NCBI GenBank assembly: GCA_946800325.1
Contig: OX326961.1
Span: 1,032,655 to 1,096,654 of the forward strand
Direction: 5' to 3'
Length of the DNA stretch: 64,000 nucleotides
Origin: Luzula sylvatica
Taxonomy: Eukaryota; Streptophyta; Magnoliopsida; Poales; Juncaceae
A model generated the notes under the pieces. That model did not search any database and was not told where the DNA came from. It worked only from the letters and a program-made list of their open reading frames with translations. The position numbers and the translations under genes are program-made. Below are positions 23,651 to 35,662 of the stretch, one piece after another; the first letter of the stretch is position 1, and the number at the start of each line of letters is the position of its first letter.

Positions 23651-25316
23651 TATTTTTCTTGAAAAACTAAAATAAAATTATAATAAGTTGAACAATATTA
23701 ATAAAAAAACATCTTGCAAATATTTAAAAATAAAATATCACAAAACTATTAAAAAATACATAAAAAGAAAACTAAAATAAAAAATAGATGTTTAAAATTA
23801 AATAATCCACCAATGAATTTTCATAATCTCGGTTTACCTGACATTTTTAAATGTCAGGCTCTTAAATATTTGCTTTAATGAATAATGATATTTTTTAATC
23901 TTATAGTTCAAATGCATGCATTATTTTTTTTCAGATTATATAGGATGCATAATGAATTGTAACAATTCAATTGTTTGATGACCTTTTTTCGGCATTACAT
24001 GATTTTTTTAGATTTTATAGGAATTTAGATAGGATACACATAAATGAATTTCCCAATAAATATATGTTGGTTTTTCGAGGGTACACACGACGAGATTGTT
24101 AATTTTATCAAATTATTCTTTACATTTTTTTGCAAAGTAAATAAATAGAAATTCGTCTCGAGTCTCGAATATTTTTTTATCACATAATTTCAGTTCCACC
24201 CCATCAAAATATCATCTCTGGTCAAGTGGTCATGTTGTTATAAAATTAAAATTACTAAGTCACTACCCAGAAAGTATATAATTTCCTTAAAACTCCTAAT
24301 GCAAAAGTATTTGGCTGGAATTTTAGTGAATAAAGAAAAATAAAATTAACAATTTCTTATAAATATGAGGTGATATATGCATTTTTGCAATCTAAGAATT
24401 GAATTATGGGATTTGGTCTGGCATTTTGCAAAGAATTAATTCCTGGCATGCGACTTATGTGTGTGAGAAATCCTAGAAGTTTTGTGTGATTCCCCATTCA
24501 TGCGAAAAAGCATCTTGGCATGATATTTTGCCTAATTTATCACAATATAAGAATGGTTTTGCAATTGAGAGAGACTCCAAGTAGATGGCAGTTTTTTTTT
24601 TCCAATTATGCTACTTGAAAATGAATTAGATTAGATACTGGAGGACTAGACTGCCAAAAAAAATAAAAATAATGAGGCCCATATTAATTAGTTCAATTTT
24701 GTTGCGATGGAGATTAGGAAATAGTATTTATAGAAAGAAATTCATATTTTGATTATATAGTCACATAAGAACACTAAAATGATTCATCGAAGCAAATGAT
24801 CAAGAAAAAAGAGCTTGATACTTTGATGGGTCGATTGTCAAAAGGATCATTGATGTGGGCACATGTGAATTTCAATTTTATAAGTCAATTTTGGAATATG
24901 TATATTATGAAAAAGAAAATTCAATAAGATTTTATTTTCAAATAATACGGAGAGCTCAACAATTTATCGCTCATTTTTGTATTTAACAATGTCTAGTTAC
25001 ATTTGCAATTATCAATTGTGGATCAAATAATATGTCACTTTGACATTCACTACAAGATTAATTCTAATAATAAGATTTAGCTAAAAGAAACAGAAGTTCT
25101 CATTTTTCTTTTCTTTTTATATAAAGTTGTCATTTTATTATAAAAATAAAATATAAGAAAATTAAATGGATAACTTATTTTGGGCTTCCGGGCTCTCTGT
25201 ACGGACTACAGAGATGGATCAAAATAAACGCGTATGGCCCAATATTGAAATATTAATATCAGGAAGGACTAATTTGTTAAAGTGAATATCTGTATTTAAA
25301 ACAATATAATTTTATT
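23651..25316. other. AT-rich intergenic spacer
   Basis: No gene. A small hairpin, CTGACATTTTTAAATGTCAG (about 23838-23857), is present without a CTAG end. Nothing else was recognised. Confidence 0.35.
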
Positions 25317-25510
25317 TTGCAGATAATGCCGCCAAATTTTGTTAATCATTTACAAGAGGAGATGGAAGAAAAATCTAGTAGTTCAAAAATGGCTCCAGTT
25401 CTAACTTCTAAAGGCCATTATTGAGGGTCCCAATCCCAATGGAAAAAAATGGAATGTAAAACTTGCTAAAACGAACGAGGGTCTATACTATATTCTTCAC
25501 ATTTGATTTC
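25317..25510 (+). pseudogene. Broken B3-domain exon
   Basis: A preserved acceptor (TTTTGCAG, ending about 25322) is followed by MPPNFVNHLQEEMEE, matching the start of exon 2 of the gene at 7241 (KIPPKFHKHLQAEMET). After VLTS the frame shifts by one (near 25408) into KAIIEGPNPNGKKWNVKLAK, matching ILEGPTGRTWPVKLEP. The copy then breaks at a duplicated GGTCTATACTATATTCT (25490 and 25511), and a copia LTR fragment follows. The upstream exon and the rest of the domain were not found. It is a degraded paralogue of the B3 gene. Confidence 0.8.
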
Positions 25511-25539
25511 GGTCTATACTATATTCTACGTGTATCCAC

Positions 25540-26348
25540 CTTAACTCGTAAGACGTCGGTCGCGGGTGCAACTACCTAGACGATGCATCGGCGAACTTGC
25601 TTGAATGAATCGATTCTCTTCTCCGAGAAAAACAGTTTTTCTCGATTTTCTTCTCTTCGCACATTTTCACTCTTGAGAGAGATCACTCTTGAATTTCAGA
25701 ATTCTCTCTTCTTTTAGTGTATATGGCAGAATGATAATCACATCTGGATGAGAGAGAAAATATCTTATATACATCACATAGGATAAGGATGGGCCAAAAA
25801 ACATGTATATCCAATATACACCATTTCACACAGAAAACTGCATGAAGCTGTTCAGTAATCCGTCCGTACGAAAATGGTAAATTCCTCTGACCGAAAATCA
25901 AAGAACACGAAAGTTGTAGATAATATTATTATCTTTCCAACCCAATTTGGCATGGCCCAATTGGAGTTCGGATAAGAAAGTTACGGCGGTTTTACTAACT
26001 GTATGTCAAACCGTCGCACCCTTTCGGTATTCCATTAGAACGACACTGATACTTCGCTCAAATGGAAAATATTACAACATGAAAGTTCTAGATAATCTCA
26101 TTATCTATCTAACACAATTTAAACCATTCAAATAGGAGTTCCGTACTGAAAGTTATGCCAGTTTTACTTAAACGTCTTAAACTAAATTTTCTGGTTTTCT
26201 TAATAAAAGTCGTTTCTTATCAATTTAACCATGTATATCCTATATACATATGTGCATCTAATATACACATTATTTATGCACACGAACGCGTACGTTCGTT
26301 TATCCTTGTGTACACTTTTACGGTTGATCTGAAACTGTATTTCTTTCA
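25540..26348 (-). mobile_element. Truncated copia LTR, same family as the 46.9-57.5 kb element
   Basis: The plus strand contains the reverse complement of LTR landmarks of the large copia: CGGGTGCAACTACCTAGACG, the CCGAGAAAAA...TTTCTCG block, the GGATAAGGATGGGCC block, and the LTR start reading TTACGGTTGATCTGAAACTG followed by TATTTCTTTCA at 26348. The terminal part beyond 25540 is missing. Confidence 0.8.
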
Positions 26349-26359
26349 ATATTCATTAT

Positions 26360-29144
26360 TTCAAATATGTTTATATTTACTCTTCTAGAATATTATAGAT
26401 GATTACTCTTTCTAAGTAATCAAAACAATGAATCATCTAGTGTCATATAGATAATTAATTTTCTAGAGTAAATAAAACAACGACTCTTCCATAGTCATCA
26501 ATCATATTCTTGATTTCAACTATTGAAACATATACATGTCTATTTGTTTATTAAACAAACAAAATAAATACAAAACGAGTTTTGTATTAATGATTGTTTC
26601 AATCGACAAAGTTGTCGTCTTAATTCTTTTTCATTATCCTCTTAAAGAGGTTTGCTAAATTAATTAAAATCATGTGTCGTACTGCTTGTACAACCATTCC
26701 AATCCAAATCTTGAAACATATATTTTGAGATATCTTTATATTACATATTGCCGGATCTTTTTTTTTCATGTGATTTTCTTATTATAATCACCTTGATTTC
26801 AATTACATATTGATCCTTTCAGGCAACATTCACTTCTGGGAAGGAGTGGAATCAATCGAACTTATATCTCAATTAAAACCACTTGTCGAAGAAGACAAGA
26901 TAATATGAATTCAAGCATTTTTGAATTATCTTCTTAGCTTTGCTTCTATGGGAGCAAATAGAAAGCATAACAAATAGACAATGATTGATATAGAATATCT
27001 TCAGATATTCTTTTTTCCACGAAATATTCATTGAGATTCAATATTTAATATTTTAGAGTTAGATTCAGTTACTAACTTATAATACTGCAACTTCAAGTGC
27101 ATTTAATAAAAGATCAATAAAATAAGATCCACAAAACAAAACAATAAAAATATGGCATATATATAAAACCTGAATAAATTATTTGAATAAATAAAAATTA
27201 TTTAATTTTTATCTGGAATTTCGGATGACACAGAAAACTTACATTGGCATTAAAGATTCGATATGTAATAAAAAATTCTCGTTCTAGAATTTTCATCCTT
27301 AGATGCAAATGGTATACAACACTTCAAACGTGATTTAAAAATCATTTGCTAATAATATTGAATGGTCCTTCTGGGATATCAATTCAATTTGCGACATTTG
27401 CAACACGAATATGTGATTTATTTCTTTTCTTAGAATTAACAAATGCGTCGAGCGAATGTATTACATTTTTGAACTTCTAGTTCATAAAATGTTGAGTAGG
27501 TATCAAAATGAGACAACAATATAATTTTTCATGTAAGATATGCTTAATTTCATGTTTATGTTATTTATAATAAAATGAAATTTGTCTCATCAAATTGACA
27601 ATCAAGAATTTATTCTGTGAATAAATCTCATGTTAAATCTTCAGAAGATTGAGGGTGATTCACCCAACATATATGTTGAATATTCTTTGTGAATTCATCT
27701 TATCACGGTGTGATGATACTATCGGTACACAACCCGACAACCAAAATTCTAAGATGAATATATTGGTTTATGGCCAAAATTGATATGGCCCCAAACTATA
27801 TTGGTAATCTTGATTTCATGAGCAGAGATCGTGCTTTTAATTGAAATCTTTAACAAATGATTCTTCGGGATCATTATGTGTGTCTACATGAGGTTCTTTT
27901 AAATGATTCTTTGGGATCCTTTTTTTTTTTTTTTTTTTTTTTTAATGTGAGCATGACCTACAAGATGTTTAACTTCTATTCCAATTGTAAATGCATCACA
28001 CCCGAGACCATCTTGATGAAGCATCAATTAATATCAAAATTGTTCGTATAGTGGATCTACGGGTCCACGAATATTCCCATGTATACGTTATGGTGGATCT
28101 AATTGTCGGTTTGTTGTTCATGGCCGAGTAAACAATTTTTCTTTGATAAGATTTACAAATAAATTCTTTATTTGTTAGGATCTTATGGATTATCATTGAT
28201 GATCCCGATTCATTTTTTTTTCCACATGGTAGCACAATATATCATGTCAAATGATTAACAAATTCGAGTAAATAAACTTCTGGTTTATTACCAAACGTGT
28301 CTCAAATGTACTAATCTGTGAATAGTAGAATTAGTTAAACAAACCGATAATTTTCTAATATATATTCAATCTCTAAAATATTACACAAAATGCATAAATA
28401 TTCAAGATTCATCTTGATATAATATCCATTTCAGCGGATATCATTATAAATAATCAAAGACTTGAGAAAACATAAATATATTATTTGTAACTCATTGTGT
28501 TCCCTTTTGTGGGCATATATAAACTCTTCGGGAGTTTTTCATTAAATTCAAAATATCATGATTGGTGTTTTATTTTGTCTTATTCATAATATAACAAGAG
28601 AAATAAATTGCATTTTGCAATATGGTATGCGTAATACCACTATCTCGTATGGTATGGGTAATACCACTATCAAGTATGGTATGTGTAATATCATAATTGA
28701 TGCTCCTTTTTTTTTTCTTCATTAAATTGCATTTTGCAATAAGGTTTCCTTTTTCCTTTTCTTGAGTTGATGCTTTGTTTTTTTTTCTTTTCTATGGTGT
28801 CTTCGAGACCCATGGCCTCTAAATGGATTGCTGCATCAAAAACTCATGGTAAGTTGTTTGTGGATGATATGTCCAAAACAACAAATTCTAGCTTTGCTAG
28901 ATTTGTCATAATACTAGTTTTGTTTGTAAGAGAAGGAAAAGAAAACAAACTTTGTTTGTAACTTTGTTTGTAAGAGAATGGAAGATCAATACAAACTTCG
29001 TTTGTAATTTTGTTTGTAAGGGAAGAAAAGAAAACAATACAAACTCCGTTTGTAACTTCGTTTGTAAGATGAGAAAAGAAAATGGAAGAACAATAAATAT
29101 TCTTATCTTAACCAGAAATCTCGTAGAGCTTCGTGCTGATAACG
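26360..29144 (-). pseudogene. Decayed Ty1-copia internal region (gag and integrase traces)
   Basis: The minus strand just past the LTR reads CGTTATCAGCACGAAGC (about 29144-29128), typical of the leader start in one group of plant copia elements. A gag start lies at 28908 (MTNLAKLEFVVLDISS, then a stop, then VFDAAIHLEAMGLEDT). An integrase piece, LILIDASSRWSRV, lies near 28000. The leader (28915-29075) has several degenerate TTACAAACGAAGTT repeats. Multiple stops and frameshifts make it non-functional. The stretch 26360-27600 should hold reverse transcriptase, but I could not recognise it. Confidence 0.7.
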
Positions 29145-29550
29145 TGTTATAAAAGAGGCACACACTTTAGAAACAATACTCAAGATAAGATGAATGTTTC
29201 TTCTTTCTTTCTTTCTTTCTTTTCTCTTTCTATTGGATTCATTCTAATCTCATTACAAAGGAGAGGTATTTATAAGCTACATCATCCCTACGTACATAAC
29301 ACACAACCCCTTTTATCATACATCCATACATAACACATAACACACAACACCATCCACACAACACACAACACACAACACCATCCACACAACACACAACATC
29401 AATTCATAATACATAACACACAACACAAAACACCACCACTCATAATATATTCACTTTCGTAATAAAATAAAAATATTTTCCAAAATTTATGTTATTCAAA
29501 ATATTTTCCAAAGTCGTATTATACAGATCTCCGGAGATCTCCATTTGACA
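29145..29550 (-). mobile_element. LTR of the decayed minus-strand copia element
   Basis: On the minus strand the segment begins TGTCAAATGGAG and ends CTTTTATAACA, giving TG..CA ends. It contains TTATAAATACC as a TATA box (about 29265-29275) and a (CTTT)n-type tract near 29205-29225. A (CACAACA)n-type repeat occupies 29340-29420. The outer boundary is inferred and no partner LTR was found. Confidence 0.55.
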
Positions 29551-30535
29551 ATCAGACATCATCACTCTTCCGCCGTAGGCAATCCATTCCAAACCAAACG
29601 GCGAAGATGCTTTCATTCCAGGAGCAAATCATCTCCGATGTTCTTGACGACTCCAATGGCGCTCTTATCGTCCTCGCCTCCGGTCTCCCCGTCGCCCCTC
29701 TTGTCCAATCACTTCTTCCTCTTCTCCCCTCTCACCTTACTCCCCTTCTCCTTTCCGTCCCCGATTCCCTTAAACCTTCTTTATCTCCTCTCTCTCCTCG
29801 AGATATCTCTTTCGATCTTCCCTCCCATCAACGTTCCTCGCTCTACACCTCCGGCCAACCTCTCTTCCTCTCCCCTCGCATACTCATCGCCGACCTCCTC
29901 AGGACCTCACTTCCCGCTGTTCTCCGAGCTCCATCTTCGCCCTATTCATCTTCAATTGTCACCGCCTCTCAGATACCTCTACGGAGTCCTTTATTGCCAG
30001 AATACTCCGTCAATCTTCACCGCGTGATCATTTCATTCCTATTTTTGCCTTCACGGATTGGCCACATGCCATGGTCTCTGGTTTCGCCAAGACCGAGAGG
30101 CTCATCAAGTGTTTGTTCATCAGGAGATTGCATCTATGGCCGAGGTTTCATGTGCTTGTTTCCAGCGATCTGGAGAAGAATCCCCCAGAGGTACATTCCA
30201 TAAACAAAATAAATCTAGGGTAATTATGTAAAAAGTCATTGGAATACAGGTGGTTGAGGTTAGGGTTCCGATGAGTCCATGGATGAAGGGGATACAAACA
30301 GCAATTTTAGAAGCCATGGATGCGTGTTTGAAAGAACTAAGAAGAACAAATAAGGTAGACGTGGAGGATCTAACGGTTGAAAAAGGGTTGTTCAAATCAT
30401 TTGATGAGATAGTGAGAAGGCGAGCTGAAAATCAATTGTATCTTTTGTAGGAAAGTCGGTTAAAGAGAAAGAGAGGTGAAAAAAGGGCGACTATAGAGGT
30501 GAAAAATGGAGATTCAACCAGGGACATGATTTGAC

Positions 30536-32171
30536 ATGAAAATGAAATTCAAATCAACCAACTCTCCTTCTCTTAGTCCTACGATTTCACTTCTCCAAGC
30601 CATATGCCATCCTTTTGCCACCCGTCCAACAACTATTCGTCCACTTAATCATCGTTTTGAAAGTAATTTTCTCTGCGAGCAACCTAAGATACACAAGAAA
30701 AAAGGACAAGTCCTTCACACTGATCAAGATGGGTGGACGCATATTCTCGACAAACATGACGTAAGTCCGACTATAAAGAGAAGATCGAGCGAGGAGGTTG
30801 CTGCACTTCGACGACCAGACACAAAAGCAAATTCCAGATGGACAAATCTAAACATGCAAGGCAAATGTTTTCGCTGTCTCTCTCCCGGTCACTACCGAGC
30901 AACTTGCCGAAACTCAATCAGATGTTTCCGGTGCAATCGGTTAGGACACATCGCATCTCGATGCTTTGTTGCGAAGCACACGCCCAATTATCCGACCAAA
31001 AAAAACTCCCGACAAAATTTGCGAAGCCTCGAATGGGTGCCAGTGACAAGACGAACAGAGAAGGGGAAGGAATTGAGAGGAACAACCATTAGTGGCGAAG
31101 TGAAGGGAGAGAAGAACATACACGCTGCTGTGACAGGAGGTTCTAATCTAGTAGCCTCAATAGCAGCCAGGGAGGGTGGCAATCGATTACCTTCCCCAAG
31201 TTGTGGCAACTCCGGCGAGTACGATGAACCATTGATGAACCAAGAAGCACGCAACTCAATGAGTTTCCCAACTTCTTCTCCTCACGTGACCGCCCTACCC
31301 GTCATCCTGACGCGAAATCTCGAGAGTACAGAGAGAATCAGCCAAAATGATGAAATTAGAAGTGAGTCGGGTGCTACGATTGTGCCAGGCTACTCGTCAG
31401 TACCCTCAGAAGGAAATTCTAGGAGAAATAAGGGGGCACGCCAGTCTCTCTCGAGAAAACAAAGAAAAAGAAATAGCTTCAGACTATGTGTCGGTCTATG
31501 ACAAAGGTACACCTCTTTCCCTTATTAAGTCAAAAAAAGTATATGCAAAACAAAAGGGGGATAAGCAGCCCAAACTTTTGATTCATGGGATTTTCAATCA
31601 GACCCTTGCAGCTATTAGACACAGCTTAAGGGTCAAAAAGAAAAAGCAAGCAAAAGATGGGGTCAATGTAAAATCTCGGGTCAAAATACCATCCAACCCT
31701 AAATCAATATCCAATAACATCAAAAAAAGGAAAATAAAGATCAAGCCTGGTCCACAAAGCATTTTAAACCATTTGGCTTTTGATAATTCACGGCCCACCA
31801 ATCTAAATTCTAAAATAATTAATGAAATAAGAGTAAAGTGTGGTCTTAGTGCATTGGAGCCCAATGAAATGACTGTATCAAATTCAATTGCTAAGCCTTG
31901 TCATTCAGACCCCGGGCCTCCCTCAGCAAGACATTATACTGGGTCAATGAGTGATGAGGAAAATTATTTTTCTGATCTTGAAACTTCACACAAGGCTCTT
32001 GGCAAGGGCAGGGCCGCCAAGACAGTAAAGGTTCACCCAAAGCGAAAAAATAAAAATAAGCAAATCATAGGCTCATGCACTCTTCTTACAAACTCTGATA
32101 AAATATCAATTGATAAAAATACTAATGTGTGTGGATTCGTCTCACATATTAGCCCCGATGGGGGGTCTTAA
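30536..32171 (+). pseudogene. LINE ORF1: zinc-knuckle RNA-binding protein, frameshifted
   Basis: The first frame (30536-31501, 321 codons) has two CX2CX4HX4C knuckles, CFRCLSPGHYRATC and CFRCNRLGHIASRC (about residues 112-145). It has no upstream RRM that I can recognise. The frame stops after a Lys/Arg-rich stretch, but a second frame overlapping it (31347-32171) continues with similar basic composition, so a one-base shift near 31440-31500 is likely. ORF1 proteins of this class bind LINE RNA. It is probably non-functional as it stands. Confidence 0.75.
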
Positions 32172-32307
32172 CTCCTCATCTGAGGAAAATTTTTCTGATC
32201 AGTTGATAGACTCAATCGATGAAAGAACGATTTCTCTAGTTAATGGCCGGTTGGGCAAGACTTAGAGCTAGACAAAGCTCCTTTCTTGAATTGTATCTTT
32301 CTTTTTT

Positions 32308-35300
32308 ATGTTAGTCTTTAATTTTATTACATTGTGTTGTTGGAATGTCCGAGGCTTAGGTAGCTCGGAAAAATGTAATGCGGTTAAAAATGTTGTACGG
32401 GCATCAAACACTAATCTAGTTTGCATGCAAGAGACGAAATGGGAATCTCCTAATTTCTTTAACATGCGAAGTGTGTGTCACCCAAAAATTAGAAATTGTG
32501 CATTCAAAACGCAAATGGCTCTAGAGGAGGCCTAATGACGGCTTGGTCCGATGACTTTCATCTTTCTAACTCACATGTTGGTGATTTCTCTCTTTCCCTT
32601 ACTCTTAACTTAGCCAATGGGTTCTCATTTCGGCTAACAAATGTCTATGGACCGACAAGCGATGTCTTAAAAAATGCCTTTCTTAATGAACTAGCGGAAT
32701 CGAACCCCAATGACCTCCCATGGATTGTTTTAGGCGACTTTAATATGATCCGGAATTTAGATGAAACGTCCGGAACGGCACACACGCAAGATCAAATACT
32801 TGCATTCAACACCACCTTGAATGCGCTTCATCTCATTGAAACGCCCCTACTAGGTCGAACCTTCACTTGGTCTACCAAAAGACCCTCTCCCACATTTTCT
32901 AAATTAGATAGAATCTTCCTCTCCGCTAATTTTTTTTCCTCGAATATAGTATCCCAACTCTCCGACATGCCCACCATAACCTCGGACCATGCACCCTTAC
33001 TTTTCTCAATCACAAAGCCATCAAGTGACAACACACACACCACCAAGAAACAACTTGAGAGGTCATGGCTTCGAAATGTTGAAGCACGAACATTGATATC
33101 AAATCATTGGGGTGACACCATCCTACATGCAAATCCGGCAAAGAACTTTTTGTACAAAGTTAACAAAATTCGAAAATATCTCTTCCAATGGAACAAGAAC
33201 AAGAATGAAAAGGACAAGGAAGTCTCAAACAATATCAAAGAAGCCATCCAATTCCTTGATATACAAGAGGAGTTAAGACCGCTATCAATGGCCGAATTTA
33301 ATTTGCGGATTGATCTTAGGGAAAGAGCCAACTCCATAGCAAATGAAATTGAAATAAAATGGCAACAACGTTCGTCTTGTACTTGACTCAAACTAGGAGA
33401 TAAAAATACGGCCTACTTTCATGCCATTGCATCACAAAAGCGAAATAGGAATACGATTCATTCCTTAACTCACAACGAGACAACCCAAACCGAGACGCCG
33501 GACATTGCGGCCACTTTCTACAACTACTTCCATCAAATTCTAGGCACAAGAATGGATCCCCCTCTTCTTGGGATGCGATCACACTAATTTCACCATCGGC
33601 GGGTAATGAGATTGACTTATCCCCCCTTGCTAATGCCTTCACTGAGGAGGAAATATGTGCCGCAATAAACAACCTTCAAAAAGGGAAGGCCTCGGGTCCG
33701 GATGGCATCCCAAACGAATATGTTCAAGAAATGTGGCCAATTATGAAAAAAGACATTATGGCTATGATATCCGCATTCTATGATAATAGATTAGATCTTT
33801 GGCGCATCAATCAAGCCACCATATCTCTTATCCCCAAGAAAGAAGGGGCTGTATCACCGGCGGATTTTCGTCCAATAAGCGTAATCTCAATAACGGTCAA
33901 GATCATATCCAAGATCTTGGCAACTCGATTGCAACCTCTTCTTCCCAAACTAATAAGCGAAAATCAAACGGCTTTCATCAAGAAAAGGTCTATAGTTGAC
34001 ACATACGCGGCCGCGAGAGAAATTATATCTTTTTACAACAAAGCTAAAATACCAGCGATTTTGCTAAAGGTCGACTTCAAGAAAGCATTCGATAATGTTT
34101 CTTGGCATTTCTTGCGAGAACTAATGAGAGCTCGCGGTTTTCCAAACCGTTGGATTACGTGGATAAGTTACCTCCTAACATCTTCGAGCTCGTCCATTAA
34201 AGTCAATGGGACATCTTCCCCCTTTTTCTTCCATCAAAAGGGGTTAAGGCAAGGTGACCCGTTATCCCCGATGTTATGTGATCTTGCAGTTGATATCATA
34301 CAAAATATCTTCAAGAGCCTAAATCCGATTTTCTCTCAATCCTCGGGATTGGAGGTCCCTATCCTTCAATTCGCCGATGACACGATCATTGTGTGTGAGG
34401 CACATCCCAAAAACTTACACATCGTATCACACGCCCTAGCCACCTTCTCCGAAATAACGGGGCTAGACATCAATTGGGACAAGAGTAGTTGTACCCCCAT
34501 AAGGATACCGAGCACATACCATGATCGAATATCCACAATTCTTAATTGCCAAAAGAAAGAATTTCCCATTATGTATCTTGGCATACCCCTTTCTCTAAAG
34601 AAACCTCCCAAGGAAAGTTACTTGCCTCTATTGAATAAGGTTCAAAGCCGAATCGCCTCGTGGAAGGGCAAACTCCTCTCGTTCGGGGGAAGGTTAACTC
34701 TAATCAAAGCTACGCTTAATGCAATCCCCATATATTTCATGCAAGCCATAAAGCTTCCGAAGTTGGTGATTCTCCAATTAAACAAATTCATTCGAGCTTT
34801 CTTATGGTCCGCATCCGATAAACTAAATCCCGGCAAGTGCCTAGTAAATTGGGAAAAGATATGTACCCCCAAAGAAAATGGTGGGTTGGGGGTCTTAAAC
34901 CTTGAAACGATTAATGATGCATTACTCATCAAATTTTTGTGGAAACTAGATGATGACAACACGAACATTTGGAAAAAATATATGAGTCGTTTATACAACG
35001 TCAACAACGCAATGGAGATCCGTAACATACCTATATCCAAGACATCCTACTTTGTTAAGGAGTTGACCAAATTGTCCCACATATACGAAACATCGCTTAT
35101 ACGCCATCCAGGCGGATCCGTACCCACGTGGCGATGGGATCCTAGCCATTTTTTTTCATCCAAAACGGCATACTCGTTTTTACGAAACCCCGGAGTGTAC
35201 GCGCATTGGCAAAAACGACTATGGCGGATAATTGCACGACTTAAAACAAGAATTTTCCTATGGCTAGCGATCTTGGGGAGAATAAACACCGCGGAACTCT

Positions 35301-35662
35301 TAAGCCGCAAAGGTTGGCCGCACACACCGACGTGTACCTTATGCGGAAGAGACCAAGAAACGAAGGAACACCTCCTCCTTAACTGCTCATATACGTCGGC
35401 AACTTGGAGACTCGCGGAGATAGCACTCAACTTACGTCAAAGACACGAGGGAGGAGCATCGCTTACGGAGGCTTGGCACAACTTCGCCACTACAACCTCT
35501 AAGGAGGAATCCGCTAGGCTAGACTCCATTTGGCTCGCGGTAACGTGGTCCATATGGAAAGAGCGCAACGCACGATTATTCCGCTCGGTATCCAAACCCC
35601 CATCATACATTGCGCGGAAAGCGATAGACCAAGCAACACAATGGACAAGAATAGGACGTTAA
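32308..35662 (+). pseudogene. LINE ORF2: endonuclease, reverse transcriptase and C-terminal zinc-finger region, broken
   Basis: The endonuclease begins CCWNVRGLGSSEK and VCMQETKW (32330-32450). After a frame change near 32500 it continues with GGLMTAWSDDF, NVYGP, WIVLGDFNMIR and SDHAPLLFS to a TGA at 33384, where a Trp codon would be expected before LKLGDKNTAYFH. A further frame change lies near 33575. The reverse transcriptase follows in one long frame: KGKASGPDGIP, NQTAFIKKRSIVD, KVDFKKAFDNV, GLRQGDPLSPMLC and the catalytic FADD (about 34372-34383). Then comes the zf-RVT region, ending near CTLCGRDQETKEHLLLNC (about 35333-35390). With three lesions the enzyme cannot be made in one piece. 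Confidence 0.9.

Noticed and set aside
23838..23857. Perfect palindrome CTGACATTTTTAAATGTCAG as the 3' end of the 23-kb Helitron
   Set aside because: It is not GC-rich and no CTAG follows, so I left the Helitron 3' end undefined.
29545..30027. 160-codon frame overlapping RAD1 exon 1
   Set aside because: Ser/Pro/Leu-rich translation of the wrong frame; the RAD1 homology is in the frames starting at 29607 and, after the shift, near 29940.
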